The notes beneath the pieces are model-generated. The model was not told the origin of the DNA. It was given only the letters and a program-made list of their open reading frames with translations, and did not search any database. A program made the translations under genes and the position numbers. From Lumbricus terrestris (lineage: Eukaryota > Annelida > Clitellata > Crassiclitellata > Lumbricidae): 64,000 nucleotides of DNA. The stretch spans positions 13,806,432-13,870,431 of the forward strand of contig OX457037.1 of NCBI GenBank assembly GCA_949752735.1, read 5' to 3'. Within the stretch, counting starts at the first letter, position 1. Every line of letters begins with the position of its first letter. Of this stretch, positions 1 to 12,500 are shown in pieces.

Positions 1-79
1 AGCTGGATGAAGGTTCTCTGTAGGTGAAATGGAAGCTGGATGAAGGTTCTCTGTAGGCGAAATGGAAGCTGGATATACG

Positions 80-960
80 GAATCATTCGGATTTCAGAGG
101 GGGTAACCTGAAACCGGGGGGTAAGATGAAACCGGTTTCAGATTACCCCTAGGGGGTAATCTGAAACCGGTTTCAAGTTACCGGGGGGTAATGTTTAGGA
201 GGGGGTAATTTGAAACCTTTACACCGGTGTAAAGGTTTCAAATTACCCACCCCCCCCCCGGACACTAGATTTGCATAAATCATCACATTTATTGCACTAA
301 ACAATTAGAAAAATTATCCCGGTTCTTGTTTTGGTCTAAAGAATTTCATCCGTCGTCCCACTTCGTGGTTTGTTATCAATATTGTGATTGGGGAAAAAAT
401 AATAGCCTCGAAGCCATTTCTCCATGTAACTTCAGCGGCGATTAGTATTTTAGTTACAGGTGAAAATATTGATAACAAACCACGAAGTGGGATGACGGAT
501 GAAAATATTGAGACCAAAACAAGAAGCGGGATGATTTTTCTGATAGTTTTAGTGCAACAAATGCGATGATTGGTGACCATCCATTTCGTCGCAGATCATT
601 TCGTCGCAGTCGTATGGTCGTTAATTAATTGGTCGCGAATTAATTGGTCGCCCTCTATATATCGTCGCAGTCAACTGATCGCATTCATTTAGTCGTATAG
701 GTCGCAGATCATTTCGTCGTAGATTAATTGGTCGCGAAGTCGTTTTGGTCGTTATTCCTCAATTGGTCTACGTGACAGCAGACTTGGAGTCGACGTATAC
801 AAACCAAAAAAACAAGAAGCGGGATGATTTTTCTGATATTGTTAGTGCAATAAATGCGATGATTGATGCAAATCTAGTTTCCAGGGGGTAATCTGAAACC
901 GGTTTCAAGTTACCGGGGGGGGGGGGTAATGTCTAGGAGGGGGTAATATGAAGCCTTTAC
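80..960. mobile_element. Nested foldback element with CCGGTTTC palindromes
   Basis: Outer GGGGTAA/GAAACCGG motifs occur on both sides (80-250 and 880-960). Inside them an inverted repeat has its left arm at about 266-385 and right arm at about 464-560. A second right-end copy at 810-870 is separated by a GGTCGC-rich array. Perfect palindromes lie at 128-149/153-174 (22-bp arms) and 203-248 (46 bp). Probably a MITE or foldback DNA element with an internal insertion or duplication. No coding capacity. Confidence 0.6.
585..770. repeat. Degenerate ATTGGTCGC/TTTCGTCGCAG short tandem array
   Basis: Repeated short words such as 'atttcgtcgcag', 'aattggtcgc' and 'atcatttcgtcg' fill this stretch. It is cryptically repetitive rather than exactly periodic. 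Confidence 0.55.
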
Positions 961-974
961 ACCGGCGCTTGGCT

Positions 975-1750
975 TTCATGTGGCGCTTTAGAAATCTCGA
1001 GTTTACGATTACGATTACGAAAGCGGCGAACACAGATTTGTGACGTCATCGTTTCTTTACCTCGCCGGTTCTTATAGCGCGCTCTTCAATACATACCGGT
1101 GGCATATATATATAAACTATATCTATAAGGATAGCCTACATTAAAATTAGCCTACTACCTTCAAAGTGCTGCAATGGTTGATGTTTTGCGAGCGAAGCGA
1201 GCTTAGCCCGGGCAACACTGGGTACCACAGGATAGGGAGAGAGGGAGGGAGGTAAAGGAAAACTAGAAAAAACAGGGAAAGTAGAGGATTGGCCTGGAAC
1301 GGGGTGAATCCAAAAATTCCCGGGCAACGCCGGGTACCCCAGCTAGTTTAAAATAAACCTACGAAAATGGCTAATAGATGATTAGATGCCCATAACTGAT
1401 ATTAAAATTATTTTTCAACTTCATTCAAATGAGCTCCCTCTGTATTGTGTGTTAGATTTATGTGCCTGTCTCCTTGCTGTGATGATATGCTAACTGTGAT
1501 TAACTCTACTCAGCTGCTGTTGCTTTGGTTTTTCATCAAATTGTGGTGCGTATACCTATCAAAATTATTTAATATTTTATTTTGTTTGTTTGGGGCCCTA
1601 CTAGCGGGATTTCCTCCCTTCTGGGTCTCCATTTGTGTCCACTATTGCACGAGCTTTTTTATAACCTCGCATTCCATGTCTAGGGATAATTGTCCACACT
1701 GATATCACTTAACCTTAGAACCAGTAGGTTTAAGCAATCCTAAACTAGCC
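975..1750. other. LINE-type 3' tail remnant, then unassigned sequence
   Basis: At 983-1020 a 'ggcgctttagaaat' followed by 'ttacgattacgattacga' matches the tail of the LINE fragments at 10.42 and 58.15 kb. Beyond that I see no gene or delimited repeat, apart from 'gccgggtacccc' fragments also present near 20.77 kb. Confidence 0.4.
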
Positions 1751-1754
1751 TACT

Positions 1755-2525
1755 CCTTTGGAGAATCGGGAACGGACATTTCCCCCAGGACATTCCCCCC
1801 CCGGACATTTCCCCCCCAGGACGTTTCCCCCACCCTAGGACATCCCCCTCTGTATGCGAAAACCAGTGTGTTTATCGTCTTCAACATAGGTCAGGCCAAG
1901 GTATTGAAAGAAGGAATTGGAAGGTAGCCTACGCCCAGTAGGTCTTTGATGATGCCGTCAAGCATCCGTTATGGAACGTAGGTACGAACACTATTTGTTT
2001 ATTTAGAGTAATTCGACTGTGACTTATTAGCGAATACTCGGTCATCAATCAAGCTACCTCCAAAGCGAATGTAGGCCTACATATCACCTCAATTGTCGGT
2101 AATAGTCAAGACCTAAAATAAACATTGAGCGGTCCGATGTTTTGATCTAAAATTCCGGTTTCTATAATCGCATCGCAATTGTATCAAAAGTTTCGAACTT
2201 TGCACTTGAGTTCGATCGCTACAATATGTGTGTGCGTTTTATATGCATAGTTATTTATATGGATTTCTTAGCATTTGCTTCAAAGGATTCGTTGTAAAAG
2301 TTTCAGATTTAATTATGCAGGCTTTGGTGTAGAATTCAGGGTAGGACTTGTATGGACAATTGAGGTGGTATGCACAGAAGGGGGGAAATGTTCCGGATGG
2401 GAGGGGGGGTAAATTTCCTAGTCGAAATTGGGGGAAGGAAACGACCAGGGTTAAATGTCCGGGAGGAAACGTCCGGGGGGAGGAAATGTCAAGAGGAAAA
2501 TGTCCTGCACTCTTGGAGATTATCT
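1755..2525. mobile_element. Putative DNA element with GGACATTTCCCCC inverted ends
   Basis: C-rich 'ggacatttcccccaggac' words at 1775-1850 are mirrored by G-rich 'gaaatgtccggg'-type words at 2380-2510. The ends are imperfectly inverted, no clear target-site duplication was found, and about 520 bp of unrelated sequence lies between. Confidence 0.4.
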
Positions 2526-2814
2526 CAGTCTTGGCCATATATGACCGAATAAGTTAAATGTTAACTAATTAAGTTAATGGATTGATTAATCTCTAACAAC
2601 TTGGTGTTACTTGAGATGCTTTGCGTAACTTTTGTTCCTGACTTGGTGTGCTTGTTGTTGCTACAAACGGACCAATAAAATAGGCTGATTTGATCTTTGG
2701 TTTGAACCTGCTCCTTGCATGGCTGCAGCTTTGTGATTTAGCCTTTGTCGTCTTTGATTTGCGTTCTTGTGAATTGTTTGAATTGCATAACTTGTACATG
2801 AAACTACTGGCCTA

Positions 2815-3095
2815 GTTAGCTGCACCGGTAAGCGAGAGCGGCATTCGTCTGTTGGTTGCAACGGACTGCGGTTCAAGCCCCGGGCTGGGAGTTGACATTC
2901 AGAGATTTAGATATCTCGGGCTAGCACGTGTAGGACGCAGGGGCGAAAGCTCCTGCGGAGCGACCTTGGGCAAGTTACTTACCCTTCATTGTCTGTGGGG
3001 AAGGCAACTGGAAACCACCTCACTCATCTCATCCCCAGGGGCGTAAAGCCAATGAACCTGCCTTCGGGCAGAGCACCATCATCATCATCACATGA
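2815..3095 (+). mobile_element. tRNA-derived SINE with (ATC)n tail
   Basis: An A-box-like 'tagctgcaccggtaag' and a B box 'ggttcaagcccc' lie in the first 70 bp. The body contains 'gaccttgggcaagttactt', and an 'atcatcatcatca' tail ends it. This is the usual layout of a tRNA-related SINE. Confidence 0.6.
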
Positions 3096-3419
3096 CACTG
3101 AGATCGTTCTGCGTTGCGTCAGTTTGAAATGACAAACGAAGATTATCAGGCTTTGCCTATTGTTAGGCTAATGAGCGTCGAAAAATACGAAATTAGCAAT
3201 AACGACCTGGTCTGTAATGTTAAAGCTAAGCTGTCATGGTCTCCATTCAGCTATCCTTACTCCAATGTTATTTTGCACATTCCGATTCAATATCGGAATA
3301 TCTATAGGCTATGTATATCTAAATACCCATACAATTAGGTCTATCTCCTTCCTTGTTTCTATGAAATCGCAAACAGATTAAATATAAATTACTCCTCGAA
3401 TCACTATCGAAAGGCTAAC

Positions 3420-3585
3420 CTCCATTGCTGAGATAGTAGCTGAGACTGAATCCACTCGAGACTGTGGAGCTGTCGGTGCGAAAGCTGACCAATCCTTGGC
3501 TGCACCACGGAATCGATACGGCAGCAGGTAAAGAACGTCCTGAATAACTCTGAGTAGGGAAACTAGAGTTGGTCGCGCAACTGAC
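3420..3585 (-). CDS. Gene 1 exon 5: CUB domain A2, second half
   Basis: VSCATNSSFPTQSYSGRSLP, then IPWCSQGLVSFRTDSSTVSS and GFSLSYYLSNGG. Phase 0-1, 166 nt, acceptor caacaacag, donor GGAG|gttagc. Highly similar to gene 2 exon 5. Confidence 0.82.
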
Positions 3586-6500
3586 CTGTTGTTAAAAAAG
3601 TGAAGCTTTCTTTAAATTTCAGGTCACTCCGAAAACACGTAGCCTACTGTAACACTGTAGCCTAAGTAGTGTGATAGTGGCTGCTCTGGAATAATGGAGC
3701 CATGACGTCATCTGGTCAAGATCAAAGGTGAATGGTCAAGAGCATCTTTATTAGGTCACATTAATTAGGGCATATTAATTAGGTCACGATAGTTAGGTTA
3801 TATTAATGGGGTCACGCAAATAGGGCCATATTAATTATCATCATCATCAATATCATTGGGCTCAATGCCCGTAAGATATATTAATTAGGTCATAGTAATT
3901 ATGAAATATTAGAATCATTATTAATTGGAGCAATTAGTGAACCCTAATTAGCAGCGAACACCCACTCCGACAGTAAATGACTCATCGGGAACATTCCTGG
4001 GCATTCCGGAACCTTTACTGGCTTCCACTTCCCGGCATCCTTCTCACCATTTCTTCAGACTTCGATTCCTCACTCTTACACTGAACCATAAACAGCAGCA
4101 CAAGACTCACTCCGACCGGAAATTACTCATCGGAAGTACCGATGGTCATTCTGGGAGCTGTACTGGCTTCCACCTCTCGGCATCCCCCACAGGGCCCACA
4201 CATTATTTCTTCATGCATCAATTTCACTATATCGGCAGCATTTCACATCACCAGCCTAACCATCAATCATTACAAACAGCATACTCTATCTCTACAGTAG
4301 TAAACCTCACCCTCCAACCCTCCATTCCACCCTTCCGCACAGGCAAATTTGTGTCATGCATATAAGAATAAGCCAAACAGGTAGCGGCGAACCCTGACGG
4401 GCAAACCAGGAAGCGAGAAACCCTAGGCACGGACTCTACAGCCTTCCACCTGACCCTCCAACCATCCATTCCACCCGTCCCCACACACAAATAATAATAG
4501 GCCTACATTTTACTAGAAGAATTGACCAACCAATATGAGCCAAACCCTAGCGACGAACTAATCAACAGACGAGAATCCCAGCGTATTGCTAAAATGTGAT
4601 CATAATTCACTCTTTTGTTCGAAAATTCTCACAAATCAGGCATTTCTACATTTAAATTACCTAAAAATATAGCAAATATTCACCATTTTATTGGGAAACA
4701 TCCATAAGTCAGGCATTTACACCTTTAAATTATCCCAAAAATATAGCAAGTATTCACCAGTTTATTAAAAACAGTTCCAATAAATCCGTCATTTATAGCG
4801 TTAAATTACACAAAAATAAAACGATTATTTAACATTTTATTCGAAAATATCAATAAATCCAGCATTTCTACCTTTAAATTATCCAAAAATATATGAAGTA
4901 TTCATTTTACTCGGAAATTCCCATAAATCAGCCATTTATGCCTTTGAATTAACCAAAAACATAAAAGAAATCTCCTAAAGCAATATTAAAAAAATAGTAA
5001 CCAATCTCCTTTTTCTTCATCTTTTCGTGTTCAGCTAAGTCCAAATACAGCACAAACTTCTAGCAGGTCATAACCAATATAGTCACAGGCAACATTTCTT
5101 GAGCAGCTAATTTCAATTAACACTGACTCACCCAACCTTCCATTCCCAGATTGATGTATGAAGAAATAATGTGTGGGGGATGCCGAGAGGTGGAAGCCAG
5201 TACAGCTCCCAGATTGACCACCGGTGCTTCCGATGAGTCATTTCCAGTCGGAGTGAGTCTTGCGCTGCTGATTATGGTTCAAAAAAAGAGTGAGAAATTG
5301 AAGTTTGAAGGAATGGCGAGGAGGATGCCGAGAAGTGGAATTAATGTGACCAAATTAAGATGACCTTTGACCTTGACCCCGATGACGCTATAGCTCTGTT
5401 GTTCCAGAACAACAACTCTCACTTTACTAGTCTATTAGTGAAAACACGCAGGCCCTATAAATAAACCAACAGAATTGTTGTCGGACATTTTGGGGTGCGG
5501 TGGTGTAGCCTAATGGTGGGTTTGGTGCTTTGCAGCCGGAGGGTTTCAATTTCGAATCCGCCTCAAAGCGACCACGCAGGGATCTTGAAGCACCGATGCT
5601 GTGTCCGCGATGTAGTTGTGATCGCCTCTGAGTAGCAACTTGAAAGGGTGTGAGAGCTAAGTTTGTATTGCGTTTAATGAGCAGTACAGTTAATTATTAT
5701 GCAGGAGCGTCGGCTAAGGCCGCGTAGGCCTACAGGTAACGTAGGTCATTTGGCTGAGTGGCGTGAAAGAGGTCAGCTCACATGAGAGCGAGAGAGAGAG
5801 AGAGAGCGAGACAGAGAGAAAGACAGAGAGAGGCACGGAGAGGGACGGAGAGATACAAGGAGGGATGTACGTTGACAGCGGATATGGTGGTTGCATTGAT
5901 AGCAGCCGAGTGCGAACAAGAGCGCAGAGTGCCGAGGGAAGAGTTAAGAAAAATGGGGATGTAGTCTTAACGTTGAGTTGCTTGATACGTTTTAAATAGT
6001 CGTTGCAGTACATTTATGTTTGTTTCCTACTGCTGGATTATGAAGAACAAAAATACGAGAAACTTTTCGTTGTTTTCCTTAAGGAAGTCAAAAAACTGTA
6101 GACACTTATAACAAGCCATTAGCTACCTCAGTACAGTTCGTTTAGGTTAGGTCTAGGCAGCGCTGAACTTTTAAAGAGACTGGAAAGGCGTGAGGAAATA
6201 ACCCCACATTCTGGTGACAGCGGTGGGTTATTAAGTCCAAGTTTACGATCGGAGGGATATCGTCAGAGGGATATCGAATCCAAGTTTACGGACGTTGCGA
6301 TTATTTTCAAGGATAATATTACGAAGAAACGGCAGAAGCAATCCGAATATCCGAGCGAACGGAGACAGGAAGAAAAAGAGAAAGAGGAGCAACAGAGACA
6401 AGAACAGAAAGAGAAACAAAGGAGACAAGAAGAGATACATGTAGAACGGAGACAAGAAGAGAAAGAGAAAGAGCAACAACGAAGGCAGGAAGAGAAACAA

Positions 6501-9500
6501 CGAGCAGAAAGAGCAGAAAAGATTAGACAGGAGAAACAGGAACAAAGGAGACAAGTGGAGAAAGAGCGGTGACAAGAAGAGAAAGAAAGAGTAGAAAAAG
6601 CAGAAAGGATGACACAACAAGAGACAGACAAGCAGAAGCAACAATTCCAGGTACAGCTAGAACAACTGAAAAATATCGTGACGAAGCAGAACGAAGAACG
6701 TTGGAATTAATGATAGAATATGAGAGAGCAAGAAAAAGTGATGTAGAAATGCGGAAACAGCAGATTGAAGAGCAAAAGGCTGGTGAGGAAGAAAAGGAAA
6801 ATATGTTTTGTTAGAAATAGAAAGAGCAGAAGAAATTCAAAAGGAAGAATTATTGAGAATCGAGAAAGAAAGTTTGGAAAAAGCCGAAAAAGAAAGGGAA
6901 GAACAAGTACAATTAGAGCACCAAAACTCGCTATTCGAAGCACAGTTCCGAGAAATGGCTATTGAAAAGGAGGAACGCAAAAAGCAGTTAGAATTGTGAC
7001 AGCAGAAGATAGAACAAGAAGAACTGCGTAGGGAAGAAGATTAAAATAGACTGAAGAAAAGGGATGAAAACGACAGAAGGAGTAGACAACAGTCAGAACA
7101 AAATAGAATCCGAGAAAGTGAGACAGTGGTGTCTAAAATTAAGAAGATAGGTGATGCAATGAAACAGTGTTACCTAAGATGCCATATGATATAATGTAGT
7201 TTCCATTATATTTTTAGACAGTTGAAAATGCATTTAATAGTTTTACGATAGAAAGGCAGTTTTGGGCCAAATTGCTGCTACTATTAATGACACCAAGAGC
7301 GAGAACAATATAAAACCGATTGTCTTCTGCTGATCTAGACAATTAATAAGTTGCGAAAGAACATTTACTGAAAGAATTTAAATTCACGGCGAGAGATAAT
7401 CCATCACGATTGTGGATACCAAGAAAACGACAGAAGAGACAGACACTATGTTGAACTATGAGTGGGCAAAACTATGAGAAGTTATTTGATCAAGACGCCA
7501 AGAAGAGTCAGAAATGCAGGTGAACAGTCTAATGAAACAGCTACTGGAAAAGGGGACCTCAAAACCTGTTGAGCAGGATTTGAACCCTGATGAGTCCCAA
7601 TGTAGGGTACTGTCGCTTTAACACCGAAAGCCGGGGATGTATGTCCTAATTCGGTCCAAGGGACCGCCACTGAGGTCATCCCTGGTAAAAAAAATTGAAA
7701 TGTAAAGAGAAAGAATCGGAAACTGGCACCCGTGGCCACCTAGAGAATGCGGAGAGCGTCATAAGAGAATGGGCTAAATCCTTCTGTATCAACTCATAAC
7801 AGCTCATCTTAGGCTATGACATCAAACATTTAGTTAGGACTTAGGAACAATACTAAGAATTTAGCGAAAATGGATTGACAATAATTAGGTTAAGCAGGAG
7901 TTTGATCACGAAGCTACCAAAAATGGCTAGTCCTATGATTATGTCTTTCCCAATAATAACAAACGATAAACTACATGTATAGACCTACATGTATCTAAAA
8001 CAAACTCTTCAAATACTAACTGTCACAAAATCGTAGCCGTCTTCAACGTCGAAGGATTTAAAGGTGAGCGTGAACGAACTTCCAGTTGAAGCGTAAATGT
8101 TGTAATCGCAGTTGAGATCGTCGTAGTAATTGCCAGGGTAGTTGGGAGAACTGATGACTCCGGATGCACCGCCATGTAGGGTGGTACCGCAGACTGTAGC
8201 GACTAAACCATTGATAATAATTAGCTGCAACTACATCGCCAGATAAGAGGTAGTAGGCCTAAATAACTTACAATGCAACATCTCGATTGATTTTTATGAG
8301 CTATGAGACAAGTAATAATCAAATCATATCGAACACCCTACCTTCTTCGGTGAAATTGTAAGTGAGTTGGAATCCAGTTCTGACGACGTATAACCCAGTG
8401 TATAAATGGACTAATCCCACATTGCATCCGACAATCAATATATCGCTTGGTAACGAAGTTCCAGAAAATGTTCGGGGGATAAAACTCGGGTCGCTTGCGC
8501 AGCTGACCTGTGACAAAATTGGCAAAAGTAAAAAAGTATTTAAAAAATACAAAAGACAAATGTCCTGCTACACTGCGTTTAGTGTCCAGAGGCCACTCAA
8601 CTCTGTTCCTGAGTAATCTCTAAATTGTCTTATAAATTTAGCCGTGGTTGGGCTAGAAGCGCATCTAAGTAGCATATCTTGATGAGGTGTTATTTAAAAC
8701 CTCTGAAATAAAAGGAAACTTTTTGTCACATATTTAATTTCTATGCTTTTCTCAAAATAAGTGCACTTTGAAGACAAATATTGTGGTTACGTTTGACGAA
8801 GGAATGAGTTAACCAAAAGAAGTTTGACACAGATTATGACTTAAGTAGCAAGCGCAACATAAGGCTAACCATTAACCAATGATGGCCTCAAGTGACAATA
8901 AATTGTCAATGACTACGAAACACTAAGCTAAACTTTTTTGCGTTTATATGGTTGCGTACGCTTGCACAATGCACAATCTGAATACGCTTGCAACGGAATT
9001 AACCATACAAACGTCTTTTCAGCATCTGTTTAGAAATAAAATTCCAAATTGACCAAACAATCTTCAACAAGCCCCATAGCCTAAATCAGAGTTGAAGCAA
9101 CACAAACCTTTGCCCTTTACACCTGCATAGCTCAGCTACTCACTGAACTCAGCGTCGTCAACTTAAATGTAGTCGAGACGCGGTGGTGTTGTGGTGGGTT
9201 GGTGCCTTGAAGTCGGAGGATTCTAGGTTAGAATCCACCTCAAACCGCTGCGTAGAGGCCTAGGAGCAAGTCCTTCACTCGCAAATGCTCGCGTGCTTCG
9301 GCGTGAAACTCCGATGCAGTGTTCGCGCTATAGTTGGGAGCGCCTCTGGGTAGTGAGGTCTTGAAGGGGCGCTTTAGCAAATGCGAAAATAAACAAATAA
9401 GCATGTAATCTCGGAATGGATGTCGTCCAACCTGGTCTGTCTCAACTCCTCCAAAACATTTTATTATCTTAGGTCCTCCAGACAAAATCTAGAAAATCTT

Positions 9501-12500
9501 TGACCATTCAATACATCTATCCACTTACGATTCATCGCATACCATCCCTCTGATGTCCCTGTCCCAATCTACGAGTTACCCTTGATTCATATCACTCCTT
9601 CTCAAACAACCTCTCCAACTTCGCCCGCTTCTGCATCATACATATCCGTGATCTACGCCGCATCCGACTCAAGATCGACGTCAAAATGACTTCCACCATT
9701 GCTGCCCTATTGTTCACTCAAAACTCGACTACCGCAGCTCTCATTTCCTCAACTTTGAATACACACAACTGAATCGTCTCCAACCCATCCAAAATTCATT
9801 GCTCAGAGCCGTCACCAGGAACCCAAACACCACCACCTCACCCCAATCCCGAAATCACTCCACTGGTTAAAAAGCCGAGAGCGAGTTCATTTCAAAATCG
9901 TGTTCCTTAACATACCAGCTCCTTGCAGCATTCTCAGCCAAGCAATCTTTGTGTTTAGCCTTCACCATTCAGCCAACCCGCTCTACCCGATCATCCGCCT
10001 GTCTCACTCTATCTCGATCTGCGGTCAAAAGCAGTACTCCTCTCAAGTTCTCCAACTCAGCCATATCAAACACTGCACCACGCCTCTGTAATGATCTGCT
10101 TTCTGAATTCCGCTAGTTTCCTGTTCCTCCTTCATCCTTACTGGTTATACTCACCATTGCCGTCCTCAGGTCCGTCTACCAATTACTCCTCGAGCAATCC
10201 TTTCGATATTATATTCTGGCCTCTTTGGGATCTCTTACCCCCCACTCACCGGATCTTACACCTTACAATTCTAGACCTGAAAGCCACCAACTTTAGCAGC
10301 CACCATGCCACTTCTGATCCTCCGATTATCCGATAACTATACGACCCAGTTTTGGACAACCCCCCTGACGAGACACAGCGCTCGTGAATTTGTTGGTGCC
10401 CCGCTCTTGGCTTTCGAGTGGCGCTTTAGAAATTTGGATATTACGATTATCATTACAACAACGGATGTACTTACAAAATCCGCCCTCGAACAAGAATCGA
10501 TTTAATTTATGGGTTTCGTATCGAGGCAATAGCCTAGTGGCAAGAAGCCAGATAATGGTTATGCATACAATAATGGATAGCCAGAATGCAACATCCACTC
10601 TACGTGGAATGAAAATAAACATTAAAAGACAAAGATATTAAAGTTAGGTAAAAGAAAGGACACTATAACTCAGGATAGGCTACACAATGAAAAACCAAAT
10701 AGAACTAGAATTCTGCTACCTTGGAAGTTTGATTATGACAGATGCTAAATTCCACGGTGAAATCAAAAGAAGGAGTGTTGGGAATGATTGTAGAAGAAAG
10801 AGCTCTAGTAAACACAACAAGGGAGAGGCAAAAGAAGTGGGCTGGCAACACTCGAAGAACAGACTCGCTGAAATGAAGGAAAATGAAATGGAAGCAATCA
10901 AAAGGAAGACCACGACCGATGATGCTGTACTGAATGTATGTATGTATGTATGTATGTATGTATGTATGTATGTATGTATGTATGTATGTATGTATGTATG
11001 TATGTATGTATGTATGTATGTATGTATGTATGTATGTATGTATGTATGTATGTATGTATGTATATGAACATTTATATAGCGCCTTACGAACCTCACAAAG
11101 GCGCTTAACGTAGTTCCCGGGCAGTTCTGAACAAGTCCGACTTAATTGACTTTGAGAATGTTTAATGAGAAACATGCAATGCAGTGTCACGAATTGTTAA
11201 TGGAAGACTGTTCCAGTATGAATGCCCAATACACGAGAAGACGTGGTGGGCCCGCATCACTGTACGGGAGCGTGGGACTATCAAGTCCCCCCGAGTCGCA
11301 GAGCGTAGAGACCGACGACCTGTTTGGTTGGAGACGGAAATACAAAGCTCCCTAATGTATTCTGGCGCAAGGCCAACCACTGACGCTGAATGTTGTTCTG
11401 TCCACGACCGGAAGCCAGTGTAGTAGTGTAGGAACGTTAGTTCTACAGCCATTTTTAGGCGGGTATTGGAACGAATAAATGGGCGAAAGTTCAAGGTCAA
11501 AGATCAAGGTCAAATCTCAAGGTCAACTCAAGGTCATCTTAATTAGGTCATATTAATTAGGTCATATTAATTTTTTCAATTAAATTATATTAATTGTACT
11601 AATCAGGTTATATTAATTAAACTAATTAATTATATCATAATTATTAATTAGGTTAATCGTATCAATTAGCGAGAAGTAGATCATATTAATTATGGTAATT
11701 AGCGAACCCTAAGCAGCGCTACAAACCCGCCCCGTCTCCCTCTCTCTCCCTTCCTCTCTCTCGCTATCCCTCTCTCCCTCTCCAACACTACTCATTGCTG
11801 CGTGTCACTCATTATATGCGAGAATTTGGGCAGATCAACGACCACTCGGGCGGCTCAGTTGAGGACAGACTGAAGCTGGCGCATTCGGAACTTTGGGAGA
11901 CCGGCGAGGAGGCATTGCAGAAATCCAGTCGGTTCAGCACAAACGAGTGGACAAGAGTGGCAGCGGCTTCATGTGATAGATTACGCCGGATGACTCTGAT
12001 CTGGCGCAGCTGGTAGAAGCAAGACCTGCAGAGGGATCCGACATGCTGATCCATGGATAGGTCTTCATCCAGCAGCACTCCCAAGTCCCGAACAACACGC
12101 TTGGTCTTCCAGTCTGGGAACGCCGCCTCAATCGCCTGAGCATCAAGCGTTCCTGGCCTGTGCCCAGCCATATAAATTCCGTTTTGTCCGGGTTCAACCT
12201 CAGCCGGTTGGAGGACATCCAGGTCTGTAGTTCTTTAACAATTTCCTGCATTTTTCACACACAGGCCAGTGCATCAGACGGGTGGCATGTTAAGTACAGC
12301 TGAGCGTCATCGGCATATTGGTGAACCCGGGCTCCAAGAGCGGAGATGATCCTTGTCAAATCGGCTGTGTATAGCACGTAAATCAGTGACCCAAGGACTG
12401 AGCCCTGAGGGACACCGAATGTTACAGGCGCCCATGATGAATTTCCAGAGCCGAGGACCACCATCATTTGACGTCCACTGAGAAAGGAATGGACCCACTG

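Larger units (their letters stand above)
3671..5422. mobile_element. Large foldback element inserted in a gene 1 intron
   Basis: About 90-bp imperfect terminal inverted repeats: left 'gtgatagtggctgctctgga', right complement 'gtgagagttgttgttctgga'. Further inverted pairs continue inward (4000-4090 with 5265-5345; 4122-4230 with 5155-5250), the latter resembling a LINE reverse-transcriptase C-terminus in both orientations. The paralogous intron at about 52.76 kb lacks the whole block, so it inserted after the duplication or was lost there. Confidence 0.6.

Noticed and set aside
6243..6644. Minus-strand 133-codon Leu/Phe-rich frame suggesting a membrane protein
   Set aside because: It is the antisense shadow of the Glu/Arg-rich coiled-coil relic on the plus strand.
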